Source: Paragyromitra xinjiangensis (taxonomy: Eukaryota; Ascomycota; Pezizomycetes; Pezizales; Discinaceae). Taken from it: a DNA stretch of 64,000 bases. The stretch spans positions 1,550,001-1,614,000 of the forward strand of contig JBCAMK010000002.1 in NCBI GenBank assembly GCA_038503065.1, in the 5' to 3' direction. Within the stretch, counting starts at the first letter, position 1. Each line of letters begins with the position of its first letter. This document shows positions 1 to 11,199 of this stretch, one piece after another. The notes beneath the pieces are model-generated. The model saw only the letters and a list, made by a program, of their open reading frames with translations, was not told the origin of the DNA and ran no database searches. A program made the position numbers and the translations under genes.

Positions 1-559
1 GGTATCTTGATGATTTCTTCGAGGCGACGTTCTATTATGATGGTGATGATGTGAAGAGAGGGTTTGTGGTGAGGCTTGAGGCATCGACTTTATCGTTGAG
101 AGAAAAGCAGGTGAGGTTCGTTGTTAGAGGGACAGAAGGAGGTTGGGTTAAAGTAAGTTTCCACATCCTCTCCGTGATTATAGACTATGATAGTATACTG
201 AACTTGATAAGTATCATCTTGACCCCCAAGAGGATCAGTTGAAGGCAGGCCTCCTTCCTTCTGCTACAGAATTCGGGGCCGAAGACGAAGAGATTCATGG
301 TATTCCTCCTACTATGTTAATCTCCCGCCTATAGCTACTAACATTTCCCCTAGGTACATTTATCACCCCCGATGGGACAGCAACTAAGACGCCCTCCCAA
401 AAAGGTAATTATGGAAAGTTCTACAGCAATTTAGTATCCGCCATAAAGGGAGAAAAACAATGTGTTGTGAAGCCTAAAGAGGCTGCGGATGTAGTGCGGA
501 TGGTGGAATTAATTGGGGAAAGTAACCGACTGGGGATAATTTTGGATGTTGCACAATAG
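1..559 (+). CDS. Gfo/Idh/MocA-family oxidoreductase, 3' end
   Basis: C-terminal part of an NAD(P)-dependent oxidoreductase of the Gfo/Idh/MocA family; the Rossmann domain lies off the left edge. Reading is open from base 3. Two introns are inferred: 153-211 (GTAAGT, branch TACTGAAC, phase 0) and 300-353 (branch GCTACTAAC); the last exon ends at TAG 557-559. The spliced tail contains GNYGKFYSNLVSAIKG followed by a KEAADVVRMVELI-like helix, the usual end of the C-terminal alpha/beta domain of this family, where a final helix packs against the nucleotide domain. The substrate cannot be told because the N-terminal half is missing. Family assignment is by remembered motif; the intron boundaries are inferred from splice signals and frame. 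Confidence 0.75.
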
Positions 560-1308
560 AGGGGTTCCGGATAAATTTGTTTTCTGAATACCCGAACTAT
601 CCATCAATATTAAATTTTGGTTTGGTAAATTACAGAAGACTAAGTTCCTACCCAGAAACATAATTGAAAATCCAGTCTAACAGGGAATAAGTTGAATGCC
701 CGAGGGCTTGAGACGACCTCAGAGGCCTTAAGCAGCGATTAAATGATTACTCTAGCCTGCGGGTAGTAATGGCTCAACTGCCTACAAAGAGAAGCCCCTG
801 CCTTGGACGAAATTCTTGTATTGAAACTGGTTGCGTTCAGCTCTGGGTGCTGCGAGGTCAAATGCGTAAGTTGTATTGGTCGAGTGCTGTTCCATGATGT
901 GCCTTTTTCTGTGGCCATGGTGTGCCTTGTACATGTTTAATATTAGCACTTAGTATAAATATGAATTCGTCTCTCATGCTATCTCTCGGGTCCTCTGTGT
1001 ATCTCCGAGTGATAACAAGTGCCATGCGGTAGAAGGAGTCATAAGGCGGGGCGCCGGTTATGTCACGCTCAATACTACTCTAGGGCTAAGTCCTGCTGAC
1101 TCCTATTGATCTACAACCATACATGTAGTCATGGAATTATAATAAATACAAAACAAGGGAACTAACAATAACTAGCGAAAAACTTGCTCCTGAAAATCGT
1201 CTGTTGTTAGGCTAGTACAGTGCGTAAACAGGAGCCCCTAGCTTAGGTCATCTACGTACTCTTTACTCTTTCAATCCACTCTTCTCCTGTTGGATAGCCC
1301 CACTTGCT
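560..1308. other. intergenic, no gene seen
   Basis: Downstream of the oxidoreductase. No open frame with recognisable protein features and no clear repeat. It probably holds the 3' UTR of the upstream gene. Confidence 0.5.
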
Positions 1309-2063
1309 CTCTACAGGTAATGGAAATGTGTCAGTAAATGTATCAATTGCCCTGCAAAATATTTGTGTGGGAAATGGATTAGTAGAGGCATCAGTAAATG
1401 TATCAATTGCTCCGCAAATATTTGTGTGGGAAATGGATCAGTAAAAGCATCAGTAAAAGCATCAGTAAATGTGTCAGTAAAAACATCAATTACTCCACCA
1501 TATATTTGTGTGGGAAAGGCATCAGTAAATGGATCAGTAAAAGTGTAGTTAGGGAAAAATGATGCCTTTCCAATGCCATTTCCTCATTGCTGTAAGCCCT
1601 TTTCCATCCCTTTTCCAACACTAAAAATCATAAAATTTTCTTTAAAAAGAATGGATTCCTAGAGGTTTGAACCGGTACCCTTTTGCACACTCCCTACAAG
1701 CCATTTCCTACAATAGCAGGGTGCTTATCACCTGAGCTACCTGCTCATATGTGTTGTCTACAATTGGCCACTACTTGAACCCTTGCCTTTCGGAAGATTT
1801 GCATTTTTTGATGCATTTACTGATGCATTTACTGATGCCTTTCCCCCGACGACTTTCCCTACACTTTCCCTGATGCCTTTGCTGATGCCTTTGCTGATGC
1901 TTTTCCCCCAGAGGAGTAGTAAAGACACTAGTAAAGGCATCAGTAAATGAATCAGATGATACATTTACACCAAACATCCCTTGGAAATGCATCATTTTGT
2001 GCCTTTTGCCACCTTATTTGTGTGGGCAATGTGTATATTGATGCATTTCCTCACGCTGTAGAG
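1309..2063. mobile_element. non-autonomous element, CTCTAC family (copy A)
   Basis: A 755-bp element. It begins CTCTACAG (1309-1316) and ends CTGTAGAG (2056-2063), and it is flanked by a 3-bp duplication GCT (1306-1308 and 2064-2066). The terminal repeats extend imperfectly for about 45 bp, through GGAAATG and ATTGCCC motifs. Inside both ends are arrays of CATCAGTAAA-like units, direct on the left (1330-1545) and inverted on the right (1800-1960). No coding capacity was seen; short open frames are by-products of the repeat. The interior holds a tRNA-like stretch (listed separately). Related copies lie at 10819-11199 and 63530-63697. The 3-bp duplication with clustered subterminal repeats recalls CACTA-type elements, but the termini do not read CACTA. 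Confidence 0.7.
1664..1739 (-). promoter_or_regulatory. tRNA-like internal Pol III promoter (A and B boxes)
   Basis: On the minus strand, TAGCTCAGGTGATAAGCA (complement of about 1722-1739) matches a tRNA A box, and GGTTCAAACC (complement of 1664-1673) matches a B box. They are about 50 nt apart, as in tRNAs with a long variable arm or tRNA-derived SINEs. The T stem does not pair properly and no clean acceptor stem forms, so this is not a functional tRNA gene. It looks like a tRNA-derived fragment carried inside the CTCTAC element. Confidence 0.4.
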
Positions 2064-3493
2064 GCTTAGTATTCTGCTTATGTAGGAAAGTATGATAGAA
2101 ATCAGCTGGTCCTAGTGTTCTCTATTTCTCTAGTCCGTTAGCCTTCACGATTACTTGGGTCAAGCTATGCGCCAGAAGTAGGTTAAAGCTGTGTATTTAT
2201 AGGAACGATTGCTTTTTCATCCAATTCGCTTTCTCCCTCATAAACACTTTGATATATACAGTAAATCTTCATTGAGATCATCAACACCCGATGTCTTTTT
2301 GAACAACGCTTCTCCCAGAACGCTTCTCCCAGTCGTCAAAGAATCTCCCATTACCAGCTGGGTTTAACCTTGCCGTCTAGCAATATGCCACCGCATCACC
2401 ACTACACCCATCAGATCAGTAAACGATATCCTTAAATCCAAACAGGAGGGCACCCTACATCTTTCGACAACACTCATTGCAATCACTCCAGAAAGTACTT
2501 GAATGGGCAGGGCTCCATATCCTAGTACAGTCCTCCTGACACAATAGCAACGCACTGATCTTCTCCTCAGCCGACCCTATTTTAGATGCATTTCCCCGTT
2601 GCATCGCGTTCTGCTCCTTCCTCCCCCATCCGAACATTGCTCGTGTCTCGTAGTTCCTCGCAACTAAAAACGACGGGCTTGTATCAGTTGGGCGAACTTA
2701 ACCTAAGCTGATGATCGAATGGGATATCTCACGATTTGAATGTTTAAACGCCGGCATCCCTCTCTTCGACGATGGAAGAGCATTCACACATATCGCAAAG
2801 AAAATAAGACACGGAAACAGAAGCAGGAATCTCATATTTGCTATCGGTGAGGATATTCCTTGGGTCGACGTCAAGCTGACCGGTACGCGTGTACGTATTA
2901 AATAAATCCAACGACTTTCAAAATCGGCACCCACCCCCAAAGAAACGGATCAACTAGACAGCAGTATTTATACAAAAAAAGTCCCAACCCATCTCCCCCC
3001 CCCGCAAATACCCGTTTCAAAATTCTCCATCTCAACGTCAAGCCTACCCCGCGATTTACTAGGTTGGCAATATTAAACAAGGCCCATTCGGGTAAAAAAA
3101 ATCCGGCTTCTCTGACGGAGGTTTTCCATAGAGTTTAGGAGAAATCAATTTTAAATGAAATTTCGGAACATTGCCGGTGGGTCAAGTCCGGGGGATGTCC
3201 GGTTTTACCGCCTGACCGTTGTTCCTTCGGATGTCGGGCCGTCCACTGCAGGGCTCAGCGGAAAGACCTCCGCAACTTGAACTTGAAGCAGGTAGTATGA
3301 TTGAATAGAGAGGTTCTTAAAGTTACGGATATTCATCTAGAAGATGCGATGGCGCACTCGCCATGACGTAAATAACAAGTAAATAGCCAACGCGTGCTGT
3401 AGAACTCCGTTCCTATACAAGAAAAAAAACCCCCTGTAAACACAAAAACGCCAAACGCCTTCTATGACTACCACGCACCACATCCCTCACACC
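2064..3493. other. intergenic, no gene seen
   Basis: Only short open frames (64-80 codons) that overlap on opposite strands and resemble nothing recognisable. A pyrimidine-rich stretch with a C8 run lies near 2995-3003. Confidence 0.45.
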
Positions 3494-3649
3494 TCAACCT
3501 CTTCCATACATCACACTATCCTTGTCCTCATCGTTCGACCGCATAGCACGCGTTAGGACCGACCGAAGTTTATACGTAGCGAAAGCGACGAGACACGCAA
3601 TGAAGAGGAAGATGATGACGATAACCGCTATTACGTGACTGCGCTCCAT
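3494..3649 (-). CDS. possible 51-aa single-pass membrane peptide
   Basis: A short minus-strand ORF from ATG (3647-3649) to TGA (3494-3496). It opens MERSHVIAVIVIIFLFIAC and continues with further hydrophobic residues to about residue 24, which gives one confident membrane segment. A basic stretch follows (KLRSVLTRAMRS), then a short acidic tail ending in YGRG. Positive charge after the segment suggests an N-out, C-in orientation. The ordered layout (short hydrophilic N-end, helix, basic flank, polar tail) is more than expected of a random ORF, but no family is recognised and there is no splice or expression evidence. It lies downstream of, and on the same strand as, the DPP4 gene. Confidence 0.4.
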   Translation of the reverse strand: MERSHVIAVIVIIFLFIACLVAFATYKLRSVLTRAMRSNDEDKDSVMYGRG

Positions 3650-4741
3650 CACCGGTTATCAAACGACGAACTTATTTCAAAATGTACCGAGTAGATCTAA
3701 TCTAAACCAACTAAGAAATAGTGTTAGTCTTTGGTAATAGTAGATCGGACAGTGTAGATGAACAAATATACGCACTGGTAATGCTTAAAAGGATGCAGTT
3801 CTAGGACCTGCAGAGGTGTATTACTTAGATTGCATTGGGAGGAAGTATAAACAGAAGTTCAGACGAACAAGCAGATCTCTTAGTCTAACTGGAGCGGATC
3901 TAGCGCATAAAATATTAGCATATTTATATAACCCTACAGCTCTTACTTGCAAAACTTACCAGATCCTTCAATGACAGAAACACTGGTAAATAGTCGTTTA
4001 ATATCGCAGATATAAAGTCACCAAGACAGAAAAACACCCCGTAGAAGGAACGTAAGCCGCAAACGATTCGCCTTTCCGAAGCTAGCGGTGTTGGAGCAAT
4101 TTCGAAGCGATAGAAAAAGGTTCCTGCAGTTTATCTATTGTTTCCGTCTACTCCCTGATGCAGGTACAACAGCGTAGATACGTTGACAATGTCGCTACGT
4201 ATGTAATGAGTTGGCATTCTAGACCCTGCAGAAGGCTTCACGGGACAGCGGATATCGTATTTTATAATGGACAGGACCGGGCTGATGGGACCTGCTGTTG
4301 TAACTGGTGCAATGGGCATTGAGGCTTAATTGTTTGCAGCCAATAAGTAGACACTGTGCACAACCCGAATAGTAAAATATGCTTACTCGGCCAGTAATAG
4401 TGTAGACTCAACTTGGCCCAGTTCGTTATAATTGAGGAACTCTGTTGATCTTTTGATTGGACAACTGCTTGAGCAAGTAGCCGCCAATTATATGAGCGCG
4501 GCCTGGTATCATATAGGTAATGAGACCAATCCGTTTGATTCAGAAATATTACTGCAGATTTTAGCACTTTAAAATTGCACAAGGCCGCGAAGACCACCTC
4601 AAAACCGGCTGTACAAGCTTCTTCCATACTTCCTAACTAATCATTACTACCCTATGACCTGGAGGAGGGATATCTCACACCAAAACCTCCATTTTACACT
4701 TAATCATAATCAGTCAACTGATTAAATACCATGATATCTAA
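3650..4741. other. intergenic, 3' side of DPP4 gene
   Basis: Contains the presumed 3' UTR of the DPP4 gene. A 121-codon minus-strand frame (4262-4627) lacks recognisable features and was not accepted. Confidence 0.45.
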
Positions 4742-7303
4742 TCAAGACTCCCCATCTACACCCCTAACCTCACCCCTCTTACTCCACTGATGCGGCCTCC
4801 TACCCCTCCTCTCCTTCTCTCTAAACAACGCCCCAGCAAGCTGTTTATACAAGAACTTACTCCCACCATGAAACGAAATCCCATGATCACTATCCGTAAA
4901 CCACTGCACCCTCATCTTCTCCGGCGACACCCCAGCAACCATCAGCGTATCCACCAACGCCGCCAAGTTCTGGAAATGCACATTATCATCTCCAGTCCCA
5001 TGCTGCACCAGAAACCCCCCCGCAATATTCTTAAACCCATCCGCCTTGCTGACTGCCGAAGTCGCATATCCATCTGCGTTGCACGAAAGCGTACCCATGT
5101 ATCGCTCAGTATACATCGTATCATAGAACCTCCAGTCACTCACAGGAGCAGTGATCTATCCCGTTAGCTTATTCCTACATTGTGTATGGAGAGTACCTAC
5201 CAAACCGAGTGAAAACGCGCCGCTGTCAAGCTCGAGTACTTTGCTAGTTAGATACCCGCCGTAGCTCCACCCCCATATCGCAATTTTCCTTGCATCAACA
5301 TAACTCTTCCTCGCCCACTCCCTCGCCGCCCAGACCTGGTCCTGCGCTTCGGGCCCTCCAAGGTGTCGGTTCACAAGGGTCCTGAACGCACGGCCTTTGA
5401 ACCCGGTACCGCGGTTGTCGACACTGAGGACTATATACTCCAGCTCCGGATCACTCGCGACGTAGGTGCTCCAGCTGACACCACGTCTCCATGTTTTCGC
5501 GGTTTCTTGAGATCCGGGGCCGCCGTAGATGTCGAATAGTACAGGGTACTTCCTGTGCGGGTTGAAGTGCGGCGGACGGTACTCGACAACATTGAGTTCG
5601 TAGCCGTCTGGGTGCTTTAGTGTGCTCCAGGACACGGACGGGATGCTGAAGACGGATAGTTTCTTTTCCAGTACGGCGTTGTCGTTCAGTGTGGCGATAA
5701 GGGTGTTATTGGCGATGGAGTAGAGTTTCTGGTAGGGGATTCCAGGGCCGTTATAGGTTGCGATGTAGTATCCTGCGGAGGAGGAGAAGGAGGCGGTCCA
5801 GTACCCGGGTTCAGTGGCATCTACGAGGGCACGTTTGTTCTTTCCCGTGAGGTCAACGGCGTATAAGTGGCGTTCGGTCGAGTCGTGTTCGGTGGAGAGG
5901 TAGTAGAGGGTACTACGTGCGACATCGATCTTAACGATTGAGGTGACTTCCCAGGGCCCAGAGGTGAGCGCGGTTGGAGTCTCGCCGGAGATGGGGTAGA
6001 GGTATACATGGGCGTAGCCAGAGTGGTCCGAGAGATCAACATAAGAGGGTGGGTTAAGACCAGGAATATACTGGATTGCAAGATTGTTATCGAGCCAGCC
6101 GTCAGAGCCATCTCGTTCACGAACGACGCTTGAGTTTCCACTCTCAACATCAACAAGTACGAGTTTCTCCTGGTTCTGAACCCTGTTCATCGTGCGGAAG
6201 AGAACACGCTCATGCTCTTCTGCAACCCAAGCCACCTCGGTGATTAACAGGTCCTCGGGCGAGAAAGATTCGAATTCGATCTTTTTAACACCCGCGCTAA
6301 GGTCGGAGAGGTTGAGGAGGTGGAAGGTGGCCGTGGGATTGGGCTCGCCGACTTTAGGGTAGCGGATATGAAGTTCCTCTGGGTATGGCGGAGCAGTGGA
6401 TTGACCGGCCATATAGTAAGGAACAGTGTAAGTAGGAACCTGTAAAGGTTAATTGAATTGGTCATTGGGGGTCACTCAATGGCAGATTCACTCACCCCAG
6501 TTTCGTTAAAGCGGAGGAAAGCAAGGTATTTGCCATCGGGCGAGAACCAAAGAACTTTCGTATCACCGTAGATTTCTATCCGTTGTCAATTCCAATTCTT
6601 TTTGGAGGGAAAGAGGAAGACTCACCTTCCTCGTAAACCCAGTCAGGAATGCCATTGAACACATCCGGTCCTCCATCCTCCGTAATTCTCGTCACAGTTC
6701 CATTATTCCAAATATATAGATCATTACCCCTGACGAACGCAATACTATTGCCATGACTATTCCACCCGGCATATTGAATATCTCCTGCCTGGTCTTCGAC
6801 CAACGGCACCACCGTTTTACTCGCTCGATTAAACACATAGTAATCCGCAAAAAACGAGTACCGATACTGTTTCGTGTAGTTTGCTGTAAACAAAACGTTG
6901 TCTCTCGACGGCTGGATATAATAGTCGTAGTAACCAACGCCCAACTCCCCTAGGTCCGCAGTGTCTACGAACGTCTCGTTGGCCCCAGAGACGATATTGG
7001 CAAACACAAGCGAGTTTGTGGACGGGTCTTGTACGACGTATGTCCCGTCCGTGGAGTCCGAAACCCATTGAAGCGAAGTTTTAGAGACACTGTAGTTGCC
7101 AGAGAAAACGTCTGCAAAACTGATGCGTTTACGGTGGCTGTGATGGTCATGTTCTACCGGGGCGGCTTGAACAAGTGCGAGAGCGATGAGGGCCAGAGGG
7201 AGTACGAACTGGTAGATTGAACTGAATCAGCTCATAATCTTCGAGAAAAATACGCTGCAGCCGCTTCGGAGTAGATTAAATACATGGATTAACTAACCTT
7301 CAT
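4742..7303 (-). CDS. dpp4: secreted dipeptidyl-peptidase IV (S9B prolyl peptidase)
   Basis: Serine exopeptidase that removes X-Pro/X-Ala dipeptides from peptide N-termini, expected to be secreted. Five exons: 7298-7303, 6626-7208, 6496-6575, 5201-6439 and 4742-5155, giving 773 residues, the usual length for fungal DPP4. The first exon codes only Met-Lys; splicing to 7208 creates the signal peptide [20 protein letters not shown] beta-propeller precedes the DWVYEEE motif that binds the free amino end (about residues 192-197, formed across an intron). The catalytic triad is visible: Ser615 in GWSYGG, Asp692 in [11 protein letters not shown], His727 in DSDHG. All introns are 45-89 nt and close in frame. 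Exon joins are inferred from splice signals and family motifs; family identity is very secure. The 6-nt first exon is the least certain point. Confidence 0.93.
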
Positions 7304-8465
7304 CTTGAATCCCTCAAGCAGAATCCCTAGGAGACGAGCGAACGACCTAATTGTAAGTAGCAAGCAGTTGAGGTTGAGTCTGAACGATGACAGGAATTGA
7401 AGCAAAGGAGAGACAGAATCTCGGGTTTTATCATCTCTATTACATAGAGTACTCCGGGATGAGCAGCTGTTCGGTTGATCAATACACAACTTACCTTCCC
7501 TAAACAGGTGTTCCCTCCGGAGTGAAACCTAGAATTTCCCTCCGTCCCGTTACGCTCTCTATTCGCCAAGATGGCATGGTGAAATGCAGACCTTTCACTC
7601 GCGTGCTCAGTGTTGGAGATTGCAATTTCAGGTTATTGGGGGCTATATAGATACGTATGTACATGTGCATGTGTATAGCTACCTAGATGGGGGCTCTTGT
7701 ATACAAGTATCTAGACTTAGCGAAGGGGGAGAGGAAGGTGATTGATTTCTTGGAGAGGGTTTTCATAGGAGGAGAGAAGGAGAGAAGTTGTTATCGCTTA
7801 CCTTCGCGTTCTGGTTAAGCGTTGGCTGGCTTTTATCGTCATGTGGGTTGGGTTAGGTTTAGCGTGTCTTGCGGCTCTTGGGTTTCACGTGGTGCGGTTG
7901 GAAGCGGCCTTGTAATTCCAGCTAGCCTATAAGAAACCCGCAACCTGAACCAAACCTCCAGATGCTTACCTTTTGGGGGAGTCTAGGACTGGCGCCGGGT
8001 TGGATAACTATCAGGGTAAGGGTTTCTTTGATCAGTTGGATTATCCGAGTGATCGATCGTGCATATCGCGCTATCCGTCGATCATCTGCTAAATTAACCT
8101 TACGCAAATCTTGCGTCACGAGGGGATCCGGATGATTGTTTAGTACTGATGACTTTGGCCACTCCCCTCCGGTTGCCTTGGAGGTGCAAGTAGATGGTGG
8201 TAATTCCCTCACCGTTCTTATAGTTGTGGGTGGCGTCTAGTTGTAGTCGATCCGAAGTCTGCGATCAAGCATGTTTTATCCAATTTCTTATGAATCATTG
8301 AGATGTATATTCACTAGTATAACACTATATATTTGGAAGCAAATTACAGACCAACAGATACTGTAGATATAGTATATTTCAACGACAAAACCACCATAAC
8401 CCCATCCTATCACCACCATCCGTCCCCCTTCTACCCATTAACCCCCCACCTACCCCTCCATTACC
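7304..8465. other. intergenic between DPP4 and opsin-related gene
   Basis: Holds the promoter side of the DPP4 gene and the 3' side of the opsin-related gene. A TATA-like stretch (ctatatag) lies near 7642. Open frames here are short and unrecognised, including a 96-codon minus frame at 7922-8212. Confidence 0.4.
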
Positions 8466-9533
8466 TTACACACGTGTTGCGCCCGGTGCTGTAATCCCCG
8501 GAGCCCCAACACCCGTAAGTCCACCCCCATCAGCAGCATACCCTGTCCCATTCGCCGCCCTCCCCGCCTTCTCCTGATGAATCCCATCTCTCCAATTATC
8601 ATGATCCCTAATCCTCCCATACTCCGTGAACCCCAACCCCATCCTATCGAAATCCAACTTCCGTGTTGCCGCAATCAGCACCACTGAAAACACACCTTGC
8701 GTGAATATATCCAGCACGCCATAAAACACCGACTCCGAGTCGACCTGGATCCTATTACCCCCCTCAGACAGTCCCCATGAGATGGGATAAAGCGCCCTAG
8801 GGGACGTTAGTATCTATCTTGCAGCAGCAACGGGGAACATACATTAAGCCGAGGATGTATGCCGCTAGCCCGAGATACATCGTATGCACTCCAGGCTCCA
8901 CACGACGAGCATAAGACCGTGCAACACCAAGCACTTGCCAAGCGATGAAGAAGTAAATCAACACCGCAAAGACAAAGAACCCCCACTTATACGTACTCGC
9001 AACTAAACCTCCAACCAGGAACATCACAGCCCACAGCATCGTCAACCCAATAGTACTACACCTTGTCAGCCACCACCACAGCATCTAGGAGGGACAACAT
9101 ACAATAAAATACTCGCCCATCCAACCCCCGATAGCAACAACAACGAAAAAAATATCAGCGAGAAATTAATAAAATACCCAATCCACCGCACCCAGAACAC
9201 CTGTCTGGTTCTCCCTATCAACCCATATCTCCTAAACTCAACCGGGACGGCATGGCCGCCAAGATCCGACGCAAGAACAAAGTAGTATATCGTAGCAACC
9301 AGCAATATCGCAATCGAAAAGTAATGGAACACCCGGCGCCGCGGGTTCGTAGAGTACGTCCACGCAATCACGCCGAGTAGTAGAAACGCATGTAGAGCGC
9401 ATACAGCCCAGCACCACGAGGACCCATGGGACGTAAGGTTGTTATTAGCAATTGGCGGGTTATGTAGAAGTGCGGTATTACCGTGAGAGCGAGCTGCGAG
9501 GAATGGAAGGTCTGTAGTATCCATGGCTAGCAT
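8466..9533 (-). CDS. opsin-related protein (seven-helix, no retinal lysine)
   Basis: Microbial-rhodopsin-fold membrane protein of the fungal opsin-related (ORP/HSP30-like) group. Exons 9103-9533, 8843-9055 and 8466-8796, with introns of 47 and 46 nt carrying CTGAC and TACTAAC branch points, give 324 residues from ATG 9533. The downstream ATG at 9524 has a better context (GCCATGG) and may be the true start (321 aa). Seven hydrophobic helices are evident. In helix C, bacteriorhodopsin Arg82 corresponds to Arg116, but Asp85 is Gly119 and Asp96 is Ser130. In helix G the motif reads LDIFTQGVF, so Asp212 is kept (Asp244) but the Schiff-base Lys216 is Gln248. Retinal attachment and proton pumping are therefore not expected. 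Relatives are often stress-induced plasma-membrane proteins; that role is inferred. Confidence 0.88.
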
Positions 9534-10818
9534 TGTATTCTTTCACACACCCTGTTTGGAAGAATGTTGGAGTATGGAGGAGGGGAAAAGCTGAGGAAGG
9601 CTGGTATATATCGGCCTCTGGAGCAGATCTCCGCTCCTCCTATGAAAGATTGCTTATCGTACCCACGTCAACCGCGGAGCGTAGTTATGTCATCTTCATG
9701 TCACAGCACCCCAATTGCGAGGAGGAGTATCCACAACTAACTTATTCCTATTCTATGAAGCCCCACTGAGGCTTTTATTATAGCCACTTCCCGGCCTAGC
9801 TCGTCCGTCCAATACAGCCCCACCATCTCTTCACCTGCGGGTAGAGAAATCTTAAATCATCGATATCTACCACACTCCCAGATTCCCACACCACATCTTA
9901 TCGCAAGGACCACCACCCAACCACAATACTATCGGGAGTAATCGTGGATAAAGCCCCAATCCCGTCGTCCCAACAGTTTACTGTGGCTAGTGTGTACGTT
10001 AGGGACTTTTCGGGAATTTTCAGGCACAGATCTGCATGTCTTACCTCCGCGGGTGGGTATGGCGTCATGGTTACATCTATTGGGGGTTCGTGCGACATCA
10101 TTTAGGTTGTGAGCGGTAGGTTTTGAGGGTGTGGTGGTGAGGGGTAGAGGTAGTGCGTCATGGGTGGTCACTCGGGTATGGGTTTGTGATAATACTTCAT
10201 GTCCATCTACAGCCTCTGCGTTTATAGCGGCGGACTATTAGGTATGGGTCTCCTTTGAGCATTATAGCGGAAGAAGCTGGTGGGCTTGTTTGAGCTATTG
10301 GTTTATTTGAAGCGTGCTTTTTGGAATAGGCTGGGTCCGGCGATGGGTGGTAGTGGTGCCCCTGTTAGTGTGAGATACGCCTGACTTTATAGAGGTCAGA
10401 TAGGAAGTTTGCTTACTAAAGATAAGGGGGCTATAGGCCCGGAAGTATTATAGAGGAATGTAGTGTATCGTGAGCATTTCTTCTCACAGAGTACACTTTG
10501 TAGTTACGTTCGGGGATTATTAGTCTAAACTCAGCAAGCTAGAATAGCACGTTTTAGTAAGCCGTTGATTTCAGAGAAATAGAAGTACTTGCACTGTCGA
10601 TAGAATCGATAGATAGACTCTTTATTAGACATGCACTACAAAAGCAGGGTAGTAAAAACTTTATTAACGCGATTTTAGTATTTAAAGATTTCTATTAAGC
10701 TAGTGGAACACGTGCAGGAAAGCCGAGGGGCTCAGATAAACTGTACTAGTGAAAAGGGGGTAATACCAAATCTATTTAGTGGTGTGGCGTTGGTGGTGTA
10801 CCGAGTGATTTTCGGTGA
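9534..10818. other. intergenic upstream of opsin-related gene
   Basis: Promoter side of the opsin-related gene. A 67-codon minus frame (9898-10101) opening MMSHEPPIDVTMTPYPP is the only ORF of note; nothing supports it as a gene. No repeats seen until the CTCTAC element. Confidence 0.4.
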
Positions 10819-11199
10819 CTCTACCGCCGGGGGTAATGAATCAGCTAATGCGTCATTTTTTACTGCAAAATATTAGTATGGGTAAGGCATCAGTAAATGG
10901 ATATATTTTGCGAAATACACATATCCTGATGCCTTTCCTGATGCTTTTACTGATGCCTTTCCAAAATAAACACCTTTCCCTACAACTTTCCCAAGTACAC
11001 ATTACTTGATGCCTTATTTTATACCTTTCCCTACACCTTCCCTACAGGGCTCCCGCTAGTGAAGCTATGAATGCATCAGTAAATGCATCCAGTGATACAT
11101 TTCCCACAGGCATCCCCTAAAAGCACATTAATTTACACATTTCCTTGTCTTTTTTGTATGGGCAATGTGTAAATTGATTCATTACCCCCGATGGTAGAG
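10819..11199. mobile_element. non-autonomous element, CTCTAC family (copy B)
   Basis: A 381-bp relative of the element at 1309-2063. It starts CTCTACCGCCGGGGGTAATG and its right end, on the opposite strand, reads CTCTACCATCGGGGGTAATG, giving a terminal repeat of about 26 bp with few mismatches. It is flanked by TGA on both sides (10816-10818 and 11200-11202), again a 3-bp duplication. Inside are GATGCCTTT and CATCAGTAAATG units, and the GGGCAATGTGTAAATTGAT segment near the right end is shared with copies A and C. No coding capacity. It lacks the tRNA-like interior of copy A. Confidence 0.7.

Noticed and set aside
1664..1739. Functional tRNA gene
   Set aside because: Box A and B are good, but the T stem and acceptor stem do not pair.
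4262..4627. 121-codon minus-strand ORF downstream of DPP4
   Set aside because: No recognisable motif and no introns or conserved composition; compatible with chance.
9898..10101. 67-codon minus-strand ORF
   Set aside because: Starts with ATG but has no recognisable domain, and overlapping frames of equal length exist.
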